Of a stretch of 64,000 nt of DNA, positions 15,884-24,764 are shown piece by piece. Below the pieces are notes generated by a model. The model was given only the letters and a program-made list of their open reading frames with translations. It searched no databases and had not been told where the DNA came from. The position numbers were made by a program, and so were the translations under genes. Numbering within the stretch: position 1 is the first letter of the stretch; every line of letters begins with the position of its first letter. Source of the stretch: Mangrovimicrobium sp033283385 (GTDB lineage: Bacteria; Pseudomonadota; Gammaproteobacteria; Pseudomonadales; Halieaceae); the NCBI GenBank assembly GCA_033283385.1, contig JAWMQQ010000001.1:496001-560000 (forward strand), in the 5' to 3' direction.

Positions 15884-17133
15884 TGCTTCGGGGAGCTTGC
15901 AAGGCAGGGGTAGTGTTTGCCTGGTTGTGGAGTGTGGCATTGCTGGGCGTGGGGGCGCCCGCAATGGCTGGCGCCACTTCGGTCAGCACCAAGACCTACA
16001 AGGAGCTGACCGAAATCCAGGAGCTGATGGCCACCGGTGACACCAACGGCGCCGCGACCCGCCTCGAAACCCTGCTGGGCGAGGTGGAGGACGCCAGCCT
16101 GGACCAGGCGCTGACACTGCAGACCCTGGGCTACGTGGAGATGTCGCGGGAAAACTTTCCCAAGGCCATCGAATACCTGAAGGGCAGCCTGGCGACGGAG
16201 AAACTGCCGCAGAACGTGGTGTACAACGTGGGCTACATGGTGGCGCAACTGTACGCCGCGCTGGGCCAGTTCGACGACGCGCTGGTGTTCGCGGAGGGCT
16301 GGTTCAAGCAGCTGCAGGAGCCCAAGCCCGAGCAGTACATGTTCATGGCCAACATCTACGCCCAGGTGAAGCGCTTTGCCGAATCCGCGCCCTACGCCGA
16401 GAAGGCGGTGGCCGCCACCGACAAGCCGCGCGAATCCTGGTACCAGTTGCTGACCGCGGACTACTTCGAACTGAAGCAGTACGACAAGGCCACCGACAGC
16501 CTGCTGCGCATGGTCAACCTGTGGCCGGACAAGGGCTCCTACTGGGAGCAGCTGGCCAGCGTCTACATGGTGCAGGACGACAAGTCCCACGCGCTGGCCT
16601 CGCTGAAGATCGCCTTCGACCTCAACGTGCTGGATAAAGAGAGCACGGTGAAGTCGCTGATCCAGCTGTGCGTGATGCGCGGTATCCCGGAACACGGCGG
16701 GCGCCTGCTCGAGGCGGCGATGGAAAAGAAACTGCTGCCCGACGACGAGACCTACATGGAGATGCTGGCCCAGGCCTGGGTCGAGGCGCGCGAGTACGAC
16801 CGCGCCGTCGGCACCTACAGCCAGATGGGCGAGCGCTTCAGCAGCGGCGAATCCTGGATGAAGGTCGCCAACATCCACGTGGACGCCACCGACTGGGCCG
16901 ATGCCGAGGCCGCCGTGGCCAAGGCGCTCAAGTACCCGCTGGACGAGGACGACAAGGGCAAGGCCTACCTGTTGCTGGGGATTGCCAAGGTGGAGCAGGG
17001 TGAGTTCAAATCCGGCAAGGAGGCGCTGCGCAAGGCGCGCACCTTCAAGAAAACCGAGCGCGGCGCGGCCAACTGGATGAACTACGCGGACGAGATGAAG
17101 CGCCAGGCCGACTGGCTGGCAGCCAACCGCTAG
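15883..17133 (+). CDS. TPR-repeat protein of the TonB operon
   Basis: A 416-residue protein with signal peptide (region VVFAWLWSVALLGVGAPAMA) and about eight helix-turn-helix tetratricopeptide-like repeats, for example ALTLQTLGYVEMSRENFPKA and NVGYMVAQLYAALGQFDDAL. A TPR protein closes the DUF3450-TtpC-ExbB-ExbD-TonB cluster in many Gammaproteobacteria, and TtpC-like systems may need it. It probably acts as a periplasmic scaffold. Its ATG overlaps the TonB stop by 1 base. The next gene follows after 51 bp without an obvious terminator, so the ureide genes downstream may share the transcript. Confidence 0.85.
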   Translation: MLRGACKAGVVFAWLWSVALLGVGAPAMAGATSVSTKTYKELTEIQELMATGDTNGAATRLETLLGEVEDASLDQALTLQTLGYVEMSRENFPKAIEYLKGSLATEKLPQNVVYNVGYMVAQLYAALGQFDDALVFAEGWFKQLQEPKPEQYMFMANIYAQVKRFAESAPYAEKAVAATDKPRESWYQLLTADYFELKQYDKATDSLLRMVNLWPDKGSYWEQLASVYMVQDDKSHALASLKIAFDLNVLDKESTVKSLIQLCVMRGIPEHGGRLLEAAMEKKLLPDDETYMEMLAQAWVEAREYDRAVGTYSQMGERFSSGESWMKVANIHVDATDWADAEAAVAKALKYPLDEDDKGKAYLLLGIAKVEQGEFKSGKEALRKARTFKKTERGAANWMNYADEMKRQADWLAANR

Positions 17134-17184
17134 GCACACGTCGCGGAACTATCGCCTTGAACGCCAGTACAGGCGGGGACAGCC

Positions 17185-18777
17185 ATGGCTGAGAACCCGG
17201 TTGCATTCACCGCGCCCCACGCCGAGGTAACGCGTGTGGCGCACGGCCTCCTGGCCGGCGGCGCCAGCGCCGTCGACGCCATGGTCGCCGCCTCCGCCGC
17301 CATCGCGGTCTGCTATCCCCACATGAACAGCCTCGGCGGCGACGGCTTCTGGCTGATCTGCCCGCCGGATGGGGCGCCGGTCGCCATCGACGCCTGCGGT
17401 TACGCCGCGGCTGGCGCGAGTATCGATTTCTACACCGGCCAGGGCCTGCAGGCGATTCCCAGTCGCGGCGGCGCCGCGGCGCTGTGCCAGGCGGGGACGG
17501 TGGACGGCTGGCGTGTGGCGCGCGAAGTGCTCGGCCAGGCGGGCCGTGCGCCGCTGCCGCTGCAGGACCTGCTCGCTCCGGCAGTTGCGCTGGCGCGCGA
17601 CGGGGTGGCGGTGACCGACACGCTGGTGACCGCCAGCGCGAAGCTTGCCGCCGAGGGCAAAGGCAACGACGCATTCTCCGCGCTGTTCACCCCGGGAGGG
17701 GAAGCCCTGCGGGCAGGGGAAAAACTGTGCAACCCCGAACTGGGCGATTTCATCGAGACACTGGGAATCGAAGGCAGCGAAGCGTTCTATCGCGGTTCGC
17801 TGGCCGGCGTGCTGCAGGCGGGTCTCGCGGCCGCGGGGTCGCCTCTGCAGTCGTCGGATTTTGCCGATTACCGCGCGCAGGTGGTCGAGCCGCTGTCGCT
17901 GGAGATCGCGGGCGCGCGGCTGTTCAACCTGCCGGCGCCCACCCAGGGCGTCGCCTCGCTGCTGATTCTCGGAATCTACGACAGGCTGCGCCGGTTGTTG
18001 CCGCTGTCCTGCGAGGCGGACCACGTGCACGCGCTGGTCGAGGCGACCAAGCTGGCCTTCACCCTGCGCGACGCGGAAGTCTGCGATCCGGGACACCTCG
18101 GCGAGCGCTGGCCGGAGCTGCTCGATACGCAGCATATCGACTCGCTTGCCGCGCAGGTGGAACTGGCCCGCGCCGCGCCCTGGCCGCGGCCTGCGAAACA
18201 CGGCGACACCGTGTGGATGGGCGCGCTGGACGACCAGGGCTGGATGGTGAGCTTTATCCAGAGCGTCTACTGGGAGTTCGGCAGCGCCGTGGTGGTGCCG
18301 GGCACCGGCCTGGCCTGGAACAACCGGGGCATGAGTTTTTCCCTGGACGCAGCGCACCCCAATCGCCTGCGGCCGCGCTGCAAGCCATTCCATACGCTGA
18401 ACCCGGCGGCGGCGATTGCCGGCGACGGCCGGCGCATGGTCTACGGCACCATGGGCGGCGAGGGCCAGCCGCAGACCCAGGCGGCGCTGTTCTCGCGCTA
18501 TTTCTGGCAGGGCGAACCGCTGGACGCGGCGATCGCCGACGGCCGCTGGTTGCTTGGGCGCACCTGGGGCGACAGCGACAACGACCTGAAACTGGAACAG
18601 GCGCTGTATGATCGCATCGGCGGGGATCTCGCCGCGCGCGGTCACCAGCTGAAATGCGTGCCGCAGCACAGCGAGATGATGGGGCACGCGGGGGCAATCT
18701 GCCTCTACCCGGACGGTCGCGTGGATGCGGCCACCGATCCGCGCAGCGACGGCGCCGCAATGGGAGAAACGAAGTAG
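17185..18777 (+). CDS. hpxW: Gamma-glutamyltransferase-family oxamate amidohydrolase (HpxW-like)
   Basis: A 530-residue Ntn-hydrolase of the gamma-GT superfamily with no signal peptide. GGASAVDAMVAASAAIAVCY (about residue 25) is the typical N-terminal block. The self-processing nucleophile is expected at Thr342 in HGDTVWMGALDDQGW. Later blocks are NRLRPRCKPFHTLNPA and MVYGTMGGEGQPQTQ. Klebsiella HpxW has this form and hydrolyses oxamate to oxalate and ammonia at the end of urate degradation. Here the ureidoglycine aminotransferase and allantoate amidohydrolase follow, which supports the same role. A cytosolic gamma-GT acting on another amide is the alternative. Confidence 0.8.
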   Translation: MAENPVAFTAPHAEVTRVAHGLLAGGASAVDAMVAASAAIAVCYPHMNSLGGDGFWLICPPDGAPVAIDACGYAAAGASIDFYTGQGLQAIPSRGGAAALCQAGTVDGWRVAREVLGQAGRAPLPLQDLLAPAVALARDGVAVTDTLVTASAKLAAEGKGNDAFSALFTPGGEALRAGEKLCNPELGDFIETLGIEGSEAFYRGSLAGVLQAGLAAAGSPLQSSDFADYRAQVVEPLSLEIAGARLFNLPAPTQGVASLLILGIYDRLRRLLPLSCEADHVHALVEATKLAFTLRDAEVCDPGHLGERWPELLDTQHIDSLAAQVELARAAPWPRPAKHGDTVWMGALDDQGWMVSFIQSVYWEFGSAVVVPGTGLAWNNRGMSFSLDAAHPNRLRPRCKPFHTLNPAAAIAGDGRRMVYGTMGGEGQPQTQAALFSRYFWQGEPLDAAIADGRWLLGRTWGDSDNDLKLEQALYDRIGGDLAARGHQLKCVPQHSEMMGHAGAICLYPDGRVDAATDPRSDGAAMGETK

Positions 18778-19598
18778 TGGAACTGGTCATCCAATGGCTG
18801 CCTGTCGTGGCGGCGCTGCTGCTCACCGGCGCAATCGCCGGCATTCTCGCGGGCCTGCTCGGGGTGGGCGGCGGCATCGTCATCGTGCCGGTGCTGTACC
18901 TGGTGTTCCAGTCCCTGGGCATGTCGCCGGCCTCGGCAATGCTGGTCGCCACCGGCACCTCGCTGCTGACCATCTTCCCCACCAGTATTTCCTCGGCCCG
19001 CGCCCACTACCACCGGGGCAACGTGGACGTCGGCCTGCTGCGAATATGGGCGATTCCCATGGTGCTGGCGGTGATCTGCGGCAGCCTGCTGGCGACCCGG
19101 GCGAGCGGCCTGCTGCTCACCGCGATCTTCGGCACCATCGCCATCCTGGTGGCGCTGAACATGCTGCTGCGCGCCAATGCCCCCGCCGTGTTCCAGTCGC
19201 TCCCGGGCGCCCCCGGACAGGTGACCATGGCCGGCGGTATCGGCTTTTTCTCGGTGATGATGGGTATCGGCGGCGGCACCCTGGGCGTGCCCACCATGAC
19301 CCTGTGCAACGTGCCCACCCACCGCGCCGTCGGCACCGCCGCGGTGTTCGGCCTGATCATCGCGATTCCGGGCGCGCTGGTCATGCTTTTCCAGGGTGTG
19401 ACCCCCGCCGATGCCCCGCCGGGCACCTTCGGCCTGGTCAACCTTCCCGGCTTTGCGGTGATCGTACCCATGACCACCCTGATGGCTCCCCTGGGCGTAA
19501 AACTCGGCGCCCGGCTCGACGGCGCCACCCTCAAGCGCGTGTTCGCCGTCTTCCTCATCATCGTGGGCACGCGCATGCTCTACCAGACCTTTTCTTGA
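18777..19598 (+). CDS. TauE/SafE family membrane permease
   Basis: A 273-residue membrane protein with about eight hydrophobic helices in two homologous halves. Each half carries the family glycine-rich start: AGLLGVGGGIVIVPVLYLVF (about residue 27) and FFSVMMGIGGGTLGVPTMTL (about 160). It starts at GTG 18777, overlapping the HpxW stop by one base (TAGTG), after GGGAG. TauE/SafE proteins are anion permeases, often exporters of sulfite or sulfonates. In this operon, export or import of oxalate, oxamate or a ureide is a plausible but untested role. Confidence 0.85.
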   Translation: MELVIQWLPVVAALLLTGAIAGILAGLLGVGGGIVIVPVLYLVFQSLGMSPASAMLVATGTSLLTIFPTSISSARAHYHRGNVDVGLLRIWAIPMVLAVICGSLLATRASGLLLTAIFGTIAILVALNMLLRANAPAVFQSLPGAPGQVTMAGGIGFFSVMMGIGGGTLGVPTMTLCNVPTHRAVGTAAVFGLIIAIPGALVMLFQGVTPADAPPGTFGLVNLPGFAVIVPMTTLMAPLGVKLGARLDGATLKRVFAVFLIIVGTRMLYQTFS

Positions 19599-19607
19599 GA
19601 TGAGCGT

Positions 19608-20849
19608 ATGAAAGGACAGATTGTGCAGACCGGATTGGGGGAGGGCTTTTCGCCGCCGCAGCGTTTGCTGATGGGGCCGGGGCCGATCAACTGCGACCCC
19701 CGGGTGTTGCGGGCGATGTCGCACCAGTTGGTCGGCCAGTTCGACCCGGACATGACGCGCTGCATGACCGAGACCATGCAGCTGTATCGCGGCGTATTCT
19801 GCACCGCCAACGAGTGGACCTTCCTGGTGGACGCCACCTCCCGCGGCGGCATCGAGGCCTGCCTGGTTTCCCTGCTGGCACCGGGCGACCGTGTGCTGGT
19901 CGCCAACTTCGGCCGCTTCGGCGGGCTGCTGCAGGAGATCGCCGTGCGCTGCGGCGCGGTGGTGCAGACCATCGACGTGCCCTGGGGGGAGGTGGTGCAG
20001 GCGGAGCAGGTCGCCGAGGCCATCGACCGTTTCGACCCGCGCCTGGTCGCGCTGGTGCAGGGCGATACATCCACCACTATGTGCCAGCCGCTGGCGGACA
20101 TCGGCCAGGTCTGCCGCGATAAAGGCGTACTGCTCTACTGCGACGCCACCGCCTCCATCGCCGGCAACACGTTACTGGTGGACGAGTGGCAACTCAGCGC
20201 CGTGAGCGTGGGCCTGCAGAAATGCATCGGCGGCCCCTCCGGTAGCGCGCCGGTCACGCTGGCGGAGGATGCCGTCGCCGAGATCCGCAAGCGCCACCAC
20301 GTGGAGAAGGGCATTCTCGCCGCCCACCACGAAGAGGGCGAGGGCGCGCGCATCGCCTCCAACTACTTCGACCTCGCGATGATCATGGATTACTGGGGCG
20401 AAGAGCGCCTCAACCACCACACCGAGGCCGCCAGCATGCTGTTCTGCGCCCGCGAGTGCGCGCGCATCCTGCTCGCCGAGGGCATGGAGAACGCCATCGA
20501 GCGCCACCGCGTCAACGGCGCGGCCATGGCGGCCGGGCTCGCGGCGATGAACCTGAAACTCTACGGCGACCAGGCCCACCGCATGAACAACGTGGTGGGC
20601 GTGTACATCCCCGAGGGTGTGGACGGCGACGCGGTGCGCCGGCAGATGCTGGAGCAGTACGCCATCGAGATCGGCACCTCCTTCGGCCCGCTGCACGGCG
20701 TCATCTGGCGTATCGGCGTGATGGGCTACAACGCGCGGCCGGACGCGGTGATGCTCACACTCGCCGCACTGGAGCAATGCCTGCTCGGCGCGCGCCATCC
20801 GCTCAGCCCCGGCGCCGCGCGCGAGGCGGCGCTGGAAGTGTATGCCTGA
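19608..20849 (+). CDS. pucG: (S)-ureidoglycine-glyoxylate-type aminotransferase (PucG/HpxJ)
   Basis: A 413-residue class V aminotransferase. The PLP lysine is Lys205 in SVGLQKCIGGPSGSAPV. Other visible parts are LLMGPGPINCDPRVLRAMSH at the N-terminus, the cofactor loop DATSRGGIEACLVSLLAPGD (about 73), and the C-terminal IGVMGYNARPDAVM. PucG of Bacillus and HpxJ of Klebsiella transfer the amino group of ureidoglycine to glyoxylate or another oxoacid, making oxalurate. The overlapping downstream allantoate amidohydrolase produces ureidoglycine, supporting this over alanine-glyoxylate or serine-glyoxylate aminotransferase. Confidence 0.8.
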   Translation: MKGQIVQTGLGEGFSPPQRLLMGPGPINCDPRVLRAMSHQLVGQFDPDMTRCMTETMQLYRGVFCTANEWTFLVDATSRGGIEACLVSLLAPGDRVLVANFGRFGGLLQEIAVRCGAVVQTIDVPWGEVVQAEQVAEAIDRFDPRLVALVQGDTSTTMCQPLADIGQVCRDKGVLLYCDATASIAGNTLLVDEWQLSAVSVGLQKCIGGPSGSAPVTLAEDAVAEIRKRHHVEKGILAAHHEEGEGARIASNYFDLAMIMDYWGEERLNHHTEAASMLFCARECARILLAEGMENAIERHRVNGAAMAAGLAAMNLKLYGDQAHRMNNVVGVYIPEGVDGDAVRRQMLEQYAIEIGTSFGPLHGVIWRIGVMGYNARPDAVMLTLAALEQCLLGARHPLSPGAAREAALEVYA

Positions 20850-22092
20850 GGCCGGAGTCTACCTGTCCGGCGACTGCGCGGCGGCAGCCCAACGCATCCT
20901 GCAGCGCTGTGAAACACTCGCGGGATTCAGCACCCTGCCCGGTGGCGTGTCCCGCGCCTACCTGACCCCGGAGCACCGCGCCTGTAACGACACTGTCGCC
21001 GGCTGGATGCGCGAGGCGGGCCTGCAGTGCCACGAGGACGACGCCGGCAATATCTGGGGCAGGCTGGCGGCAACGAGCGCTGGTGCGCCGGTAGTGATCG
21101 TCGGGTCACACCTGGACTCGGTGCCCAACGCCGGCAAATACGACGGCATTCTGGGCGTGATTCTCGCCATCGAGGCGGCGGAGCTGCTGTCGAGGGCGGG
21201 GAAAACCCTGCCCTTCCACCTGGATATCGTCGGCTTCGGCGACGAGGAGGGCACGCGCTTCGGCACAACGCTGATGGGCAGCCGCGCGGTGGCCGGCCGC
21301 TGGGATGACGGCTGGCTGCAACTGGCGGATGCCGAAGGCGTGACGCTGGAGACCGCCTATCGCGCCTTTGGTTGCGATCCCTCCGCCGTTGCAGGCTGTG
21401 ACCGCAGCGGCGAGAACCTCCTCGCCTACCTCGAAGTACACATCGAACAGGGTCCTGTGCTCGAAGAGCACGGCCTGGCACTGGGTGTGGTCAGCGGCAT
21501 CGCCGGCGCGCGTCGCTTCGCGGTGGATATTCGCGGGCAGGCCGGCCACGCCGGTACCGTGCCCATGGCGATGCGCCGCGACGCGCTGGTCGCCGCCGCC
21601 GAAATCGTGCAGATCGTGGAGAAAGCCGCGCTTGAATTCGGCATTGTCGCCACAGTCGGCGTCCTGCAATGCCGGCCGGGTGCGCCCAATGTCATCCCCG
21701 GCGATTGCAGCCTGAGCCTGGATATCCGCTCCGACGACAACACGCGGCGCGACGCCGCGCTGGCGGCGATTCGCGCGGCGGCGGGGCAGGTGGTAGAAGA
21801 CCGCGGCGTCGCCATCGAATGGACACAGACACACAATGCCAGCGCCGTGCTCTGCGCCGCCGGGCTGCAACAGCTGATGGGCGAGGTACTGCAGGACATG
21901 GACCAGGAGCCGCTCACCCTGGTCAGCGGCGCCGGCCACGACGCGATGAGCTTTGACGGCGTCACCGACGTGGGTATGCTGTTCCTGCGCTGCGCCGGCG
22001 GTATCAGCCACCACCCGGACGAAAGCGTCGAGGCCGGTGACGTGGCTGCGGCCACTGCCGCGTTCATGAATATTCTTCTCAGGCTGGGCTGA
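20842..22092 (+). CDS. hpxK: Allantoate amidohydrolase (HpxK/AllC-like, M20 family)
   Basis: A 416-residue dinuclear metal amidohydrolase. Metal ligands are visible in VGSHLDSVPNAGKYDGILGV (about residue 90), FGDEEGTRF (about 133), EVHIEQGPVLEEHGLALGV (about 200) and the C-terminal GGISHHPDE (His, about 390). GAGHDAMSF marks the substrate region. The M20 hydantoinase/carbamoylase group contains allantoate amidohydrolase, N-carbamoyl amino acid hydrolase and ureidoglycolate amidohydrolase. Neighbours favour allantoate to ureidoglycine plus ammonia and CO2. The start overlaps pucG by 8 bp. Direct conversion of ureidoglycolate is a less likely alternative. Confidence 0.8.
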   Translation: MPEAGVYLSGDCAAAAQRILQRCETLAGFSTLPGGVSRAYLTPEHRACNDTVAGWMREAGLQCHEDDAGNIWGRLAATSAGAPVVIVGSHLDSVPNAGKYDGILGVILAIEAAELLSRAGKTLPFHLDIVGFGDEEGTRFGTTLMGSRAVAGRWDDGWLQLADAEGVTLETAYRAFGCDPSAVAGCDRSGENLLAYLEVHIEQGPVLEEHGLALGVVSGIAGARRFAVDIRGQAGHAGTVPMAMRRDALVAAAEIVQIVEKAALEFGIVATVGVLQCRPGAPNVIPGDCSLSLDIRSDDNTRRDAALAAIRAAAGQVVEDRGVAIEWTQTHNASAVLCAAGLQQLMGEVLQDMDQEPLTLVSGAGHDAMSFDGVTDVGMLFLRCAGGISHHPDESVEAGDVAAATAAFMNILLRLG

Positions 22093-22115
22093 AAACCCCC
22101 GGCGCAGGAGTTTTG

Positions 22116-23204
22116 ATGCGTAAACTCATAGCGAGCATGCTGCTGGGCGCGAGCCTGTCAGTTCAGGCCGCCACCCCTGTGATTTTCGACAACGACATGG
22201 CCATCGACGATTGGTCCGCGCTGCTCTACCTGGCGCGCGAACCCTCCGTCGAATTAATTGCAGTCACCGTGGCCGGCAGCGGCGAAGCGCACTGCGAACC
22301 CGGCGTGGCCAACGCGCTGGCCCTGCTGCAACTCGCCGATGCGGATTCCACCGTGCCGGTCAGTTGCGGCGACCCCTGGCCGCTGGATGGCTACTTCGTG
22401 TTCCCCGTGCCCTGGCAGGAGGACGTGGACAAGCTCTCCGGCGTGGACATTCCCCCCAGCCCGCGCGCGGAGGACCCGCGCCACGCGGTGGAACTGATCC
22501 ACGATACCCTGCAATCCAGCGAGCAACCCGTGGTGCTGCTGGCCACCGGGCCGATGACCAATATCGCGCAATGGCTGCAGCGCTATCCGCAAGACGCCGG
22601 CAAGGTGAGTCGCGTGGTAATCATGGGCGGCAGCTTGCACGCCCCGGGCAATATCCTGGTGCCGGGCTTTACCGACGGCAATCCCAACCGCTTTGCCGAG
22701 TGGAACTTCTATGTCGACCCCGTGGCGGCGGACATGCTGCTCGCCTCGGGCCTACCCGTGGAAATGGTGGGTCTGGACGTGACCAACACCGTGCGCGTGA
22801 CCGCGAAATTCGCCGCCGATTTCAAGGCCCGCGCCAACAATTCGGTAGCGCACTTCTGGGATGCGATACTCGACAAGAACGACTGGTTCATCGCCTCTGG
22901 CGAGTACTACCTGTGGGACGTGCTCGCCGCGCTGACGGCCGTCGACGCGCCTGCTTTTTGCCAGGGTGAGCCACACTCCCTGCGGGTCGCCTACGCGCCG
23001 ACCAAAACCCGCTGGGAAGCCGACTCGGATCGCACGATGCCGGACCGGCGCTGGGACGGAAGGCCGCGGGTCGACCTCGATGTCGGCAGCGCCGGCGTGG
23101 TGGTGCCGGCGGCGGGCCGGCCGGCGATCGAAGTTTGCCTGCACACGGATGGCGCGCTGGCGTTCGAGCGGTTTACCGAGGCGCTGGTCGACGACGTGGA
23201 CTGA
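22116..23204 (+). CDS. Exported nucleoside hydrolase (IUNH family)
   Basis: A 362-residue inosine-uridine nucleoside hydrolase-fold protein with a Sec signal peptide (RKLIASMLLGASLSVQAA). The calcium-binding N-terminus is VIFDNDMAIDDWSALLY, where family members usually have DxDxGxDDAxA; the Asp positions are kept, but Gly is Ala and the Ala after DD is Trp. Further motifs are LLATGPMTNIAQWL, VIMGGSL and AEWNFYVDPVAADMLL. It would cleave ribonucleosides to base plus ribose in the periplasm, feeding base transporters. It starts at ATG 22116 after AGGAG and is the last gene of the ureide run. Confidence 0.85.
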   Translation: MRKLIASMLLGASLSVQAATPVIFDNDMAIDDWSALLYLAREPSVELIAVTVAGSGEAHCEPGVANALALLQLADADSTVPVSCGDPWPLDGYFVFPVPWQEDVDKLSGVDIPPSPRAEDPRHAVELIHDTLQSSEQPVVLLATGPMTNIAQWLQRYPQDAGKVSRVVIMGGSLHAPGNILVPGFTDGNPNRFAEWNFYVDPVAADMLLASGLPVEMVGLDVTNTVRVTAKFAADFKARANNSVAHFWDAILDKNDWFIASGEYYLWDVLAALTAVDAPAFCQGEPHSLRVAYAPTKTRWEADSDRTMPDRRWDGRPRVDLDVGSAGVVVPAAGRPAIEVCLHTDGALAFERFTEALVDDVD

Positions 23205-23311
23205 ACCCTCGCCGTCGGCGCCTTGCCATGCCACACCCCCCGGGCGAGCTGGCATTTTTCCCGCTGCCCGGTATCCTGACCAGCAGTCACACTTCGGGCG
23301 GGGATTCCGGC

Positions 23312-23593
23312 TTGGCAAAGACAATCCTCAGCGGTCATATAGTCGTACCTGCGAAGGACCTTTCCGGGGTGCTCGCAGCATTGCCGACGCATATCGAGCT
23401 CACCCGGAAAGAGCCCGGTTGCCTGGAATTTCGCGTAGAGCGTGACGGGCAGCGCGCGGACATCTTTCACGTGTACGAGGAATTCGTCGATTGCGCTGCA
23501 TTCGAAGCGCACCAGGCGCGGATAGCAGGTACGGCCTGGCAGGAAGCCTCGGCACATGTGGAAAGGCACTACACTGTGCGGGAAGAGCAATAG
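23312..23593 (+). CDS. Antibiotic biosynthesis monooxygenase (ABM) domain protein
   Basis: A small protein of about 94 residues with the dimeric alpha/beta barrel ABM pattern: SGHIVVPAKDLSGVLAALPT, TRKEPGCLEFRVERD and IFHVYEEFVDCAAFEAHQAR. An open frame exists from ATG 23228, but the preceding 28 residues are low in family similarity. TTG 23312 after GGGGA gives the normal family length. Members act as cofactor-free monooxygenases or as haem- or quinone-binding proteins. Its function here is unknown. It overlaps the upstream end of the dinB frame but not its preferred start. Confidence 0.65.
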   Translation: MAKTILSGHIVVPAKDLSGVLAALPTHIELTRKEPGCLEFRVERDGQRADIFHVYEEFVDCAAFEAHQARIAGTAWQEASAHVERHYTVREEQ

Positions 23594-23624
23594 CTTCGGT
23601 CGCCGGATTCCAGTACGGGACGCG

Positions 23625-24746
23625 ATGGTGGATACCGAGAAACAGGCCATACAGCGCAAGATCATCCACATCGACATGGATGCCTTCTTCGCCAGCGTGG
23701 AACAGCGCGACAATCCCGAACTGCGCGGCAAGCCCGTCGCCGTCGGCGGCAGCGCCGCCCGCGGTGTGGTGGCCGCCGCCAGTTACGAGGCCCGGGTCTT
23801 CGGCGTGCACTCGGCAATGCCTTCGGTCACAGCGAAGCGGCGCTGCCCGGAACTCGTGTTCGTCAAGCCGCGCTTCGAAGTCTACCGAGCGGTCTCGCAG
23901 CAAATCCACGCGATCTTCCGCCGTTACACCGAACTGATCGAACCGCTGTCGCTGGACGAGGCCTACCTCGACGTCACCGGCGACAGCGCAGGGGTCGGCA
24001 GCGCCACGCGCGTCGCCCAGCTGATCCGCCAGCAGATTCGCGAGGAGACCGGCCTCACCGCCAGCGCCGGTGTCAGCTACAACAAGTTCATCGCCAAGAT
24101 CGCCTCGGACCAGAACAAACCCGATGGCCTGTTCGTGGTGCGGCCGGAGCAGGGAGCGGCGTTTGTCGCGCAACTGCCGATTCGCAGGTTTTACGGCGTG
24201 GGGCCGAAAACCGCGGAGAAAATGGCGGGGCTGGGCATTCACAGCGGGGCGGACCTGCGCGACTGCGAGATCGAATTCCTGCAACGGCACTTCGGCAGTT
24301 CGGCCAGCTACCTGTATAACGCCAGCCGCGGCGTCGACCAGCGCGCCGTGAAGCCGGACCGTATCCGCAAGTCCATTGGCGCGGAACGCACCTATGGGGA
24401 AGACCTCACTGCGGAAGACGCGCTGCGCAACGCGCTGGACGGTATCGTGGATATCCTCTGGGAGCGCGTGCAGAAGCAGCCCGCTCGAGGGCGCACGGTG
24501 ACGCTGAAACTGAAGTACAGGGATTTCCGCCAGATTACACGGGCGCGCTCGCTGCCCCAGCCAGTGGTAACCCGTGAGACCCTGCGCACCGTGGGGCAGG
24601 AATTGCTCGGAGAACAAATTCCGGTAGCGCTGGGTGTACGCCTGCTGGGACTCACCGTTGGAAGCCTCGAAACCACTGAATTACCCAAAGGCAAATGGAT
24701 GGAAGTGACAGAGCCTGCCCCGCGGCAGGAGAGCTTTGAATTCTAG
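23625..24746 (+). CDS. dinB: DNA polymerase IV
   Basis: A 373-residue Y-family polymerase. Catalytic Asp residues are in IIHIDMDAFFASVEQRDNPE (residues 13 onward), and Asp-Glu in EPLSLDEAYLDVTGD (about 108). Other blocks are YEARVFGVHSAMPS, TASAGVSYNKFIAKIASDQN and the helix-hairpin-helix region FYGVGPKTAEKMAGLGI. It bypasses damaged bases with low fidelity. ATG 23625 (GGGA upstream) is preferred to the longer frame from 23556, which overlaps the previous gene. No LexA box was recognised upstream. Confidence 0.93.
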   Translation: MVDTEKQAIQRKIIHIDMDAFFASVEQRDNPELRGKPVAVGGSAARGVVAAASYEARVFGVHSAMPSVTAKRRCPELVFVKPRFEVYRAVSQQIHAIFRRYTELIEPLSLDEAYLDVTGDSAGVGSATRVAQLIRQQIREETGLTASAGVSYNKFIAKIASDQNKPDGLFVVRPEQGAAFVAQLPIRRFYGVGPKTAEKMAGLGIHSGADLRDCEIEFLQRHFGSSASYLYNASRGVDQRAVKPDRIRKSIGAERTYGEDLTAEDALRNALDGIVDILWERVQKQPARGRTVTLKLKYRDFRQITRARSLPQPVVTRETLRTVGQELLGEQIPVALGVRLLGLTVGSLETTELPKGKWMEVTEPAPRQESFEF

Positions 24747-24764
24747 GCCCATAGGAAGAACGGC

